A stretch of DNA of 14,818 bases from JBGCED01 sp045106055 (GTDB taxonomy: Bacteria > Pseudomonadota > Alphaproteobacteria > CBDDJK01), in contig JBGCED010000010.1 in NCBI GenBank assembly GCA_045106055.1, positions 1-14,818 of the forward strand, given 5' to 3'. Positions 8,802-14,818 of the stretch are shown one piece after another. The notes beneath the pieces were generated by a model that made no database searches, was not told the origin of the DNA, and saw only the letters and a list, made by a program, of their open reading frames with translations. Every line of letters begins with the position of its first letter. Within the stretch, counting starts at the first letter, position 1. Made by a program: the position numbers and the translations under genes.

Positions 8802-10235
8802 ATGGCTAAAGCAAAAACAGCAACCTCAGCAGGGGGTAAAATCACACAGGTGCTTGGCGCCGTTGTTGATGTTATTTTTGAAGGCGAACTACCCAAGATT
8901 TTAAACGCGCTTACCACCATGAACGGCGATCGTGAATTGGTGCTGGAAGTTGCGCAGCATTTGGGTCAAAAATCAGTTCGTACCATTGCTATGGATACAA
9001 CAGAAGGGCTTGTGCGCGGGCAAACTGTCACCGATACAGGGCTTCCCATTCAAGTTCCTGTTGGTCCAGAAACGCTTGGGCGCATTATGAATGTAATCGG
9101 CGAACCCGTTGATGAACGCGGCGAAGTTAAAACCGCCCAAAAATTCCCCATTCACCGCGCTGCGCCTGATTATGTTGATCAAGCCACCGAAACAGAACAG
9201 CTGATTACAGGGATTAAAGTGGTTGATCTGCTTACCCCCTATCCTAAAGGCGGTAAAATTGGTTTGTTTGGCGGTGCGGGTGTTGGTAAAACCGTGCTGA
9301 TTATGGAATTGATTAATAATATTGCAAAAGGTCATGGCGGTTATTCTGTGTTTGCAGGGGTTGGTGAGCGCACCCGCGAGGGGAATGATCTTTACCATGA
9401 AATGATTGAATCAGGCGTTATTGATCTTGAAGGCGATTCAAAGGTTGCGCTGGTTTATGGGCAGATGAATGAACCACCAGGCGCGCGTGCGCGGGTTGCG
9501 CTAACAGGGCTTACCCAAGCTGAATATTTCCGCGATGAAGAAGGGCAAGATGTGCTGTTCTTTGTGGATAATATTTTCCGCTTTACCCAAGCAGGTTCGG
9601 AAGTTTCGGCGTTGCTTGGGCGTATTCCATCAGCGGTGGGGTATCAGCCAACGCTTTCTACCGATATGGGACAGATGCAAGAGCGCATTACCTCCACCAA
9701 AAAAGGGTCAATTACATCGGTGCAAGCGGTTTATGTACCGGCGGATGATTTAACCGATCCTGCGCCAGCAACAACCTTTTCGCATTTGGATGCAACCACT
9801 GTGCTTTCCCGCCAAATTGCAGAACTTGGGATTTATCCTGCGGTGGATCCTTTGGATTCAACCTCGCGCATTCTTGAGCCTGGAACGGTTGGCGAACATC
9901 ATTATAAGACAGCACGCCAAGTGCAGGAAATTTTGCAGCAATATAAAGGCTTGCAAGAAATCATTGCAATTTTGGGAATGGATGAATTATCCGAAGAAGA
10001 TAAATTAACTGTGGCGCGTGCGCGTAAAATTCAACGCTTCTTATCGCAGCCCTTCCATGTTGCGGAAGTCTTTACAGGCAGCCCAGGGAAATTCGTTTCC
10101 TTAGAAGACACAATCAAAGGCTTTACAGGCATTTGTGCGGGTGATTATGATGATCTTCCAGAATCAGCCTTTTATATGGTTGGCACGATTGAAGAAGCCA
10201 TTGAAAAAGCAAAAGCCATGGCAAAAGCCGCTTAA
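8802..10235 (+). CDS. atpD: F1 ATP synthase beta subunit (catalytic)
   Basis: The beta subunit carries the three catalytic sites that make ATP from ADP and phosphate. The P-loop GGAGVGKT is at residues 157-164, the catalytic glutamate E188 is in GERTREGND, the Walker B aspartate D255 is in LFFVDNIFRF, and the DELSEED segment that transmits torque is at 393-399. The length of 477 residues is normal; the first ten residues (MAKAKTATSA) form a short polar leader of the kind common in alphaproteobacteria. AGGAG at 8788-8792 is a good ribosome binding site. The subunit follows atpG by 60 nt and precedes atpC by 53 nt. Confidence 0.98.
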   Translation: MAKAKTATSAGGKITQVLGAVVDVIFEGELPKILNALTTMNGDRELVLEVAQHLGQKSVRTIAMDTTEGLVRGQTVTDTGLPIQVPVGPETLGRIMNVIGEPVDERGEVKTAQKFPIHRAAPDYVDQATETEQLITGIKVVDLLTPYPKGGKIGLFGGAGVGKTVLIMELINNIAKGHGGYSVFAGVGERTREGNDLYHEMIESGVIDLEGDSKVALVYGQMNEPPGARARVALTGLTQAEYFRDEEGQDVLFFVDNIFRFTQAGSEVSALLGRIPSAVGYQPTLSTDMGQMQERITSTKKGSITSVQAVYVPADDLTDPAPATTFSHLDATTVLSRQIAELGIYPAVDPLDSTSRILEPGTVGEHHYKTARQVQEILQQYKGLQEIIAILGMDELSEEDKLTVARARKIQRFLSQPFHVAEVFTGSPGKFVSLEDTIKGFTGICAGDYDDLPESAFYMVGTIEEAIEKAKAMAKAA

Positions 10236-10288
10236 TCTAGCGCTTTTAATGTGGCAGCAAAGATAAATATAAATAAGGGTTAAAAATC

Positions 10289-10714
10289 ATGGCAGGCGAT
10301 AAGGTGAATTTGGTTCTTGTCTCTCCTGAAAAGTTAGAGCGCGAACAACAGGTTGATATGGTGGTCGTGCCTGGGCTTGATGGCGATATTGGCGTATTGC
10401 CCAATCATGCCCCCTTATTATCTGCATTGCGTGCGGGTACCATTGCTATTTTTGAAGCTGGAAAAGTATCATCTCGCCTGTTTATTGCTGATGGTTTTCT
10501 GGAAATTAATCAACATGGCTGCACCATCCTAGCCGAATCAACAGTTAATCTTGATGATGCCGATCTGGCTGCGCTTGAACAGGTGGTAAAGAATCGAAAA
10601 GATGATCTTGATATGGCAGGCAGCGACGATGTTGCGCGCAATAAGGCAATGGCAGCCCATGATGCCGCGATTGCTTGCCTGCATGCGGCAACCCACCCTG
10701 CTTATGCTGCATAA
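10289..10714 (+). CDS. atpC: F1 ATP synthase epsilon subunit
   Basis: Epsilon binds gamma at the foot of the central stalk and can restrain ATP hydrolysis. The N-terminal beta-sandwich has the family motif GDIGVLPNHAPL at residues 32-43 and FIADGFLEI at about 65-73. A C-terminal helical part runs from about residue 88 (LDDADLAALEQVV) to 135, so the protein is not one of the truncated forms. The length is 141 residues. AAGGGTT at about 10275-10281 precedes the ATG. It is the last F1 gene; the next gene begins only 8 nt after its stop. Confidence 0.95.
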   Translation: MAGDKVNLVLVSPEKLEREQQVDMVVVPGLDGDIGVLPNHAPLLSALRAGTIAIFEAGKVSSRLFIADGFLEINQHGCTILAESTVNLDDADLAALEQVVKNRKDDLDMAGSDDVARNKAMAAHDAAIACLHAATHPAYAA

Positions 10715-10722
10715 TTTGATCT

Positions 10723-11442
10723 TTGCTTGCATCGGATCACATTCTTTATCCGCTTGAAGCTGGCGAAAAAATCAAAATCTATTTAAAGCAAAATCATCGT
10801 GCAAAACGCATGATTCTAAGGCTTGATCGCAAAACAGGCGCGCCCAGCCTGACGCTGCCAAAGCGCATGCCCAGCCAGCACGCGATCCATCAATTTCTAA
10901 CCCAATCCAGCGCATGGCTGCAAGAAGTGATTGCGGATCAACAGAAAATAGCCGATCAAGCCAAGCTGGAAGCAGGCAATTTTATTCAAATTTATGGTGA
11001 AGCTTACAGGATTGCGCACAGCCCAACCGCAAGAAGCGGGGTGGTGCTGGATCAGGATCAAAAATGCTTGATCGTGTCTGGTGATGCAGCTTATTTGGAA
11101 GCGCGGATTAAACGATTTTTGAAAAAAGAAGCGGCGCGCGTGCTGGTTTCAAAAACAAAACAGGTTGCGGCAAAGCTTAACAAAACCCCCAATCGCATTG
11201 TCATCAAGGATCAATCCACCCGCTTTGGCAGCTGTTCCAGCAAGCTGAATATCAATTTAAATTGGCGGTTAATTCTCTGCCCTGAATTTGTTCAAGATTA
11301 TGTGGTCGCGCACGAAGTTGCCCATCTGGAACAGATGAATCACACGCCCGCTTTTTGGAAAGTCGTTGCAAAGCTTGACCCTGAATATGGCAAGGCAGAA
11401 CGCTGGCTTAAAACCAATGCCCAGCTGCTTTTTGCTTATTAG
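10723..11442 (+). CDS. YgjP-like zinc metallopeptidase-fold protein
   Basis: This 239-residue protein belongs to the YgjP/DUF45 family of small metallopeptidase-fold proteins. The zinc motif is HEVAH at residues 197-201 (ligands H197 and H201, E198 catalytic), with a third ligand in the NHTPAFW segment (H207). Upstream is the other family block, STRFGSCSSKLNINLNWRL (166-184), in which Phe169 stands where Trp is more usual. No signal peptide is evident, so it is probably cytoplasmic. I chose the TTG at 10723: an in-frame TGA at 10717-10719 blocks anything earlier, and the next ATG falls at residue 30 inside the conserved beta-rich N-terminus. It has no convincing ribosome binding site and probably depends on re-initiation after atpC. 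The cellular role of the family is not settled, and I infer no link with ATP synthase beyond co-transcription. Confidence 0.85.
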   Translation: MLASDHILYPLEAGEKIKIYLKQNHRAKRMILRLDRKTGAPSLTLPKRMPSQHAIHQFLTQSSAWLQEVIADQQKIADQAKLEAGNFIQIYGEAYRIAHSPTARSGVVLDQDQKCLIVSGDAAYLEARIKRFLKKEAARVLVSKTKQVAAKLNKTPNRIVIKDQSTRFGSCSSKLNINLNWRLILCPEFVQDYVVAHEVAHLEQMNHTPAFWKVVAKLDPEYGKAERWLKTNAQLLFAY

Positions 11443-11454
11443 AGCATTTTGCTT

Positions 11455-12270
11455 TTAAAGCGCCCCCAATCCAAAATGATCAACAGGACCGATGCCCTTG
11501 CCAATTTCCAGCCGATCAGCGGTTTGAAGCGCCTTGGTTAAATAATGTTTTGCCAAGCTTGCGGCTTCAAATGGGGAATGCCCATGTCCGATAAAGGTCG
11601 CAAGTGCCGCAGATAGGGTGCAGCCCGTGCCATGGCTGTGCTTTACCGTAATTCTGGGCTGGTGCAGCCAGTGATTACCCGTGCTTGTGATCCATAAATC
11701 ATCAGCTTGATCCCCGTCCAAATGCCCGCCTTTTAATAATATATTGGGGCAGCCCAGCGCCAATAGGCTTGGAATAAGCGATTCCATTTCATTTACAGTG
11801 CGCGGGCATGGCTGACCCGTCAAGATTGCAGCTTCTGGCAAATTGGGGGTGATGATGCTTGCCATGGGTATAAGATCGCGAATCAGGCTGTTAATCGCCT
11901 GATCTTGCAGCAGAGAATCGCCTGACTTTGCAACCATCACAGGGTCAAGAATGATCGGAATCGGGGCGTGAGCCTTAACATGCTGGTGCAGGCTGGTTGC
12001 GACTTGCTTAATGGTTGCTTCCACCCCCAACATCCCGATTTTGATCGCATCAAATTCAATATCGCTTAGCACAGAATCAAGCTGGGCGGCGATAAAATCG
12101 GGTTCAACCGATAACACGCCTTGCACCCCTTGCGTATTTTGGGCGGTAAGCGCGGTGATGACGCTGGCAGCATAAGCGCGATTTGCGCTGATTGCCTTGA
12201 TGTCGGCTTGAATGCCCGCGCCGCCGCCGCTATCTGATCCTGCAATGCTTAGGATTTTTGTGATTTTCAT
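11455..12270 (-). CDS. thiD: Hydroxymethylpyrimidine/phosphomethylpyrimidine kinase
   Basis: ThiD phosphorylates hydroxymethylpyrimidine twice to give HMP-diphosphate, the pyrimidine substrate of ThiE, in the cytoplasm. The ribokinase-fold motifs are present: GSDSGGGAGIQADIK at residues 11-25, DPVMVAKSGDSLL at 109-121, LLKGGHL at about 178-184, and the anion-hole and catalytic motif GTGCT at 214-218 with C217. The length of 271 residues is typical of the single-domain enzyme. The start lies 2 nt after the thiE stop, and AAAGGA within the end of thiE is its ribosome binding site, so the pair is translationally coupled. Its 3' end faces that of the metallopeptidase gene with only 12 nt between them and no clear bidirectional terminator. 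Confidence 0.95.
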   Translation of the reverse strand: MKITKILSIAGSDSGGGAGIQADIKAISANRAYAASVITALTAQNTQGVQGVLSVEPDFIAAQLDSVLSDIEFDAIKIGMLGVEATIKQVATSLHQHVKAHAPIPIILDPVMVAKSGDSLLQDQAINSLIRDLIPMASIITPNLPEAAILTGQPCPRTVNEMESLIPSLLALGCPNILLKGGHLDGDQADDLWITSTGNHWLHQPRITVKHSHGTGCTLSAALATFIGHGHSPFEAASLAKHYLTKALQTADRLEIGKGIGPVDHFGLGAL

Positions 12271-12272
12271 GT

Positions 12273-12959
12273 CTATTCCTTTGATTGCCCCGCCATAAAT
12301 TCACGATATAGGGCTTGGGCTGCGCTTGGAACTTGATCAAGCGATGATGCCCCGCTAAGCGCGCTGATGATCGCCGCAAAATCAACCGCGCACCCCGCAA
12401 TTTGCCCGATATTGGATTGATTAATCCCTGCGATTGCGCCAATGGGCATTTCAGGGCAGCGCGCTTTTGCTTGCTTGACCATGGCGGTTAAGCCATCAAG
12501 CCCCACGGGCGGATCAGGATTAATTTTGCTGCTGGTATCAAATATGCCGCCAATGCAAATATAATCCAAATTCGGAAAATCAGCAGCGTCAATATGGGCG
12601 GGGGTTTTAATGGTAAGCCCAATCACCGCATCTTTTCCAAGCTGCGCGCGTGCATCTGCTGGGCTGCCATCACCCTGCCCCAAATGCACCCCATCAATGA
12701 TGCTTGCCCCCAGCTTAACCGCCAAATCCACGCGATCATTTAATAATAATTTTAAATGATTGGCGGCATCAAGCGCATTAAGCCCATCGCGCAAGGCGCG
12801 TGCAAATGCTAATGTTTGATCATCCGCAATGTCTTTATCGCGGATTTGAATATGACCAATTAGCCCCGTTGCCGCTGCGGTAAGCGCAAATTCCAGCGGA
12901 TTATGCGCGTTCATCCCACTTGATAAGATTAAATAAAGCGGGGGGGCTTGCGCAGTCAT
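12273..12959 (-). CDS. thiE: Thiamine-phosphate synthase (ThiE family)
   Basis: ThiE joins HMP-diphosphate with the thiazole phosphate to form thiamine phosphate. The TIM-barrel motifs can be followed: QIRDK at residues 38-42, NDRVDLA at 74-80, GVHLGQGD at 90-97, DYICIGGIFDTSSK at 132-145 (family form DYxGxGPxFxTxTK), and PIGAIAGIN at 172-180. The second G-P step reads G-G, and the usual GGI reads AGI, so this is a somewhat divergent member, but the pyrophosphate-binding S/T-rich loop and Lys145 are kept. The length of 228 residues is slightly above the common 210-220. No strong ribosome binding site precedes the start; a poor promoter-like pair (TTGATT, RC of 13000-13005, and TATTAA, RC of 12979-12984) lies upstream. 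The annotation ThiE is more likely than the related TenI regulator because catalytic-loop residues remain and thiD is adjacent. Confidence 0.88.
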   Translation of the reverse strand: MTAQAPPLYLILSSGMNAHNPLEFALTAAATGLIGHIQIRDKDIADDQTLAFARALRDGLNALDAANHLKLLLNDRVDLAVKLGASIIDGVHLGQGDGSPADARAQLGKDAVIGLTIKTPAHIDAADFPNLDYICIGGIFDTSSKINPDPPVGLDGLTAMVKQAKARCPEMPIGAIAGINQSNIGQIAGCAVDFAAIISALSGASSLDQVPSAAQALYREFMAGQSKE

Positions 12960-13030
12960 AAGGGGTTCATCTGAGTTTTTAATAGTAAGATTTTAGTACA
13001 ATCAATTCATGGCAGTTACAAAAATTGCAA

Positions 13031-14485
13031 TTATCTATCATTTGGTTCTGGTTCTGGCAAACCAACTATCCTATTTTTGCCGCCGTCAATGGTCACAGGA
13101 TTATTCTTGCGGCCATCATTATTCATTGCTTCCTTAGACAAGCTGTTTACCGTCAGGCAATATTTTTTAAGGGTCTCGTGATTTGTTTTTTGCGTATCTT
13201 TATGCCACTTATGCATGTCGCCCAGCTTATCGTCGCTCAAGAACTTCTTGATTAATGTTTCGTGAATGTGCTCGTATCCGCTGATGAATGGGATCATCAA
13301 CCATCTATCGCTTAAAAATTGAGACTGTAAGGAGCGTTGTGAAGGAACTTCATTGGTTTCATTAAGATTGGAAATATGATTTTGAACCAAATAACGAAGT
13401 GTGAATTCTAAAACATAATCAAGTTTAGAAGGCGGTTTACGATGCCCAAGATCAAGCAATATTTGAGAAGAAAATTTTTCTTCTGCTTTATCAATCAAAT
13501 TATCATCTATTTCCATCCAAAAAAGCGGATAAGGCGTTCTTGACCTAACCCCCTTTAGAGGTTTTCTTCCTTCATAGCCAATTTTAATCCCCTCAAACAG
13601 TTTATCTCTTTTAATTGATGGTAAAGGTTTTTTGTCTTGCGTAATGTCATATTGCTTGTAACATGCAAGTATGAAGTAAAGAATATCCAGTGATAACATC
13701 ATTTTTCGAGGCGTTGATTCTCCAGCAACCCTAAACCCTAAATCCATTTGAGGACCCATATAATCAATTTTTAGATTTTTTATAGAGTTTTGCAAGTCTT
13801 GTATTTTTTTCAAACAATCACTTTTCAAACAATCACTTTGTTCAGCTAATTCTAATTTCTGCACTTTGCGGTTTAACTCATCAATATATTGATTGGTTGT
13901 TCGGTAAAAAAGCGGCAGCAAATGATGTCTTGCTATGCTTGTGTCTTTATGACCTTCTGGTAATTTAACCCAGCCATCACTGGAAATGCCTGTAATGAAT
14001 TCTGAATTATTAACTGGAAAACCCGCAAGCCAAGCCGCCCCTTTAACATTTAGGGGCTTTGCGTATAATATATTCCCACGCATTCTCTCAGTAACAATTT
14101 TCCACGCTTTCACGCATAATATTACATGTATTGGACTAAGTAACTTTGTCTGATACACAACTTCATCGCCGATTGGTTTCCAGTATTTTGGGCGCAGAAA
14201 ATGATTGGAAATCACATCCAGCCCAACTTCTCGCGCAACGGCGTTCCATGCGTCATTCACCAAACGATCAATTTGTGTGTGAAAAAAAGAAAATGGGGGT
14301 ACCCATCGTGCGGTATGAATTTCACCATACCTATCATCGTGACTAGATATTCCATGGTCCAACCCTTGCTTGAAATCGGTTGAACCCGAAAAATCCAGAC
14401 TAAGGAATATACGCAATCTTGAATCAGGAAAGCTTTCAAGTAGCCCGCAATCTTGTGCTTTTGCTATTAAGTCATCAAAATCCAT
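13031..14485 (-). CDS. Class III nucleotidyl cyclase-like protein, possible Pycsar-type cyclase
   Basis: I recognise no named gene, but the N-terminal 260 residues carry class III nucleotidyl cyclase motifs in order. LRIFLSLDFSGSTDFK (24-39) gives metal aspartate D31. YWKPIGDEVVY (101-111) gives K103 at the base-recognition position and metal aspartate D107. DYMGPQMDLGFR (241-252) aligns without gaps with the adenylyl cyclase block DIWGNTVNVASR: D241 at the second base-recognition site, D248 where the catalytic Asn stands, and R252 at the transition-state Arg. A KGAAWLAGFP segment lies at 148-157. A polar, helix-prone stretch (about 195-240) with an in-frame duplication separates the motifs, so the domain is longer than usual. 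Residues 260-450 are an unassigned, probably helical region and the last 30 are polar. No membrane helix or signal peptide is seen. There is no Shine-Dalgarno before the start, and the base composition is AT-rich. Product nucleotide and role are unknown. Confidence 0.65.
   Translation of the reverse strand: MDFDDLIAKAQDCGLLESFPDSRLRIFLSLDFSGSTDFKQGLDHGISSHDDRYGEIHTARWVPPFSFFHTQIDRLVNDAWNAVAREVGLDVISNHFLRPKYWKPIGDEVVYQTKLLSPIHVILCVKAWKIVTERMRGNILYAKPLNVKGAAWLAGFPVNNSEFITGISSDGWVKLPEGHKDTSIARHHLLPLFYRTTNQYIDELNRKVQKLELAEQSDCLKSDCLKKIQDLQNSIKNLKIDYMGPQMDLGFRVAGESTPRKMMLSLDILYFILACYKQYDITQDKKPLPSIKRDKLFEGIKIGYEGRKPLKGVRSRTPYPLFWMEIDDNLIDKAEEKFSSQILLDLGHRKPPSKLDYVLEFTLRYLVQNHISNLNETNEVPSQRSLQSQFLSDRWLMIPFISGYEHIHETLIKKFLSDDKLGDMHKWHKDTQKTNHETLKKYCLTVNSLSKEAMNNDGRKNNPVTIDGGKNRIVGLPEPEPNDR
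13811..13840 (-). repeat. In-frame 15-bp tandem duplication inside the cyclase-like gene
   Basis: CAAACAATCACTTTT (13811-13825) is followed at once by CAAACAATCACTTTG (13826-13840), 14 of 15 bases the same. Read on the minus strand it encodes SDCLK twice (residues 217-226). The 15-bp unit keeps the reading frame and adds five residues to the predicted helical linker between the cyclase motifs. It looks like a recent slippage or duplication event. Confidence 0.85.
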
Positions 14486-14529
14486 AATATTATATAAAAA
14501 ACCAGAGGAAACTTAGCGCTATGTTTTTT

Positions 14530-14799
14530 TTATGATTCTGCGAAAAGCATTATGCTTAAACCCTGCATTCTATCTCTAACTATAGAATCCCAAACACCAA
14601 AACGCTCAGCAACTTCCCGATATACATGTGCTTTGGCATGTTCTTTATATTCCGAGTCTGCATCCGCTGCTACACAGAGCCCTGCTGCTAATTCTTCAAT
14701 GCTTTTTTTAAATTCAGCTTCTGGAAGCATTAGCCCTAAAGCGTAAGAAACGCATTCCGCGCTATCTATTTTTTCTTGATTAGAACCTGCAGAAGACAT
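14530..14799 (-). CDS. Unknown small protein next to the cyclase-like gene, 5' end possibly outside the window
   Basis: I do not recognise this protein. The 89 residues from the ATG at 14797-14799 are mostly helix-forming and acidic (SAECVSYALGLMLPEAEFKK, then IEELAAGLCVAADADSEY), with no membrane segment, signal peptide or metal motif. The C-terminal half (VYREVAERFGVWDSIVRDRM) looks like amphipathic helices. Upstream of the ATG the frame stays open to the window edge (14800-14818), and no Shine-Dalgarno is visible, so the true start may lie further out and the protein may be longer. It reads in the same direction as the cyclase-like gene and ends 44 nt before it, which suggests one transcription unit. 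The gap contains AT-rich sequence with a TATAAT (RC) close to the cyclase start. It could be a partner or regulator, or unrelated; coding status is moderately supported by length and composition. Confidence 0.5.
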   Translation of the reverse strand: MSSAGSNQEKIDSAECVSYALGLMLPEAEFKKSIEELAAGLCVAADADSEYKEHAKAHVYREVAERFGVWDSIVRDRMQGLSIMLFAES

Positions 14800-14818
14800 A
14801 TAATATTTTACATCTTCA

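Noticed and set aside
8973..9398. A 141-residue minus-strand reading frame inside atpD
   Set aside because: It is antisense to an intact, highly conserved gene and shows no family motif; codon bias of atpD explains the open frame.
11443..11461. GCTTTTAAAGC between the converging metallopeptidase and thiD genes as a bidirectional terminator
   Set aside because: The arms are 5 bp with a 1-nt loop, which cannot form a stable hairpin, and there is no adjacent T-run beyond four bases.
12960..13000. AGGGGTTCATCTGAG on the plus strand, reminiscent of the 5' part of a TPP riboswitch, next to thiE
   Set aside because: It points away from thiE, and the other conserved riboswitch parts are missing: what follows is the 3' end of the cyclase-like gene. 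No full THI element fits in the 71-bp gap.
13025..13255. A hydrophobic 76-residue plus-strand reading frame that could pass for a small membrane protein
   Set aside because: It lies wholly antisense to the 3' part of the longer cyclase-like gene, has no ribosome binding site, and its hydrophobicity comes from reading the complement of polar codons.

Overview
This window looks like a chromosomal segment of an alphaproteobacterium of moderate G+C content. The best evidence is the F1-only ATP synthase operon in the order atpH-atpA-atpG-atpD-atpC, with no F0 genes attached, because alphaproteobacteria usually keep F0 (atpI-B-E-F) at a separate locus. A LivHMGF-type ABC transporter and high similarity of the F1 subunits to alphaproteobacterial forms fit this. 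I cannot name the genus.

Layout, left to right. (1) Positions 23-3738, plus strand: four tightly packed genes for the two permeases and two ATPases of a branched-chain amino acid/amide-type ABC importer (livH, livM, livG, livF). No substrate-binding protein is visible; it may lie left of the window. (2) 3794-5524, plus strand: a thiamine-diphosphate enzyme of the acetolactate-synthase superfamily with a GTG start and altered pocket residues. (3) 5525-5714: a 190-bp gap that probably carries the atp promoter. (4) 5715-10714, plus strand: atpHAGDC. (5) 10723-11442, plus strand: a YgjP-like zinc metallopeptidase-fold protein that starts 8 nt after atpC at a TTG. (6) 11455-12959, minus strand: thiE followed by thiD, two thiamine biosynthesis genes 2 nt apart, converging on the metallopeptidase gene. 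(7) 13031-14799, minus strand: a visibly more AT-rich accessory block with a 484-aa protein carrying class III nucleotidyl cyclase motifs, preceded by a small unknown ORF that is still open at the window edge.

The first 13 kb are ordinary housekeeping and transport genes. The thiamine genes make the cofactor needed by enzymes such as the one at 3794-5524, but nothing in the sequence ties them together in regulation. The part most worth a second look is the right end. The 484-aa protein has both metal-binding aspartates, a Lys/Asp pair in the base-recognition positions, and an Arg at the transition-state position, but an Asp where the catalytic Asn normally sits. Its motif style resembles the cyclases of Pycsar-type anti-phage systems as I remember them. 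No effector is visible in the window; the decisive neighbours would lie beyond position 14818.
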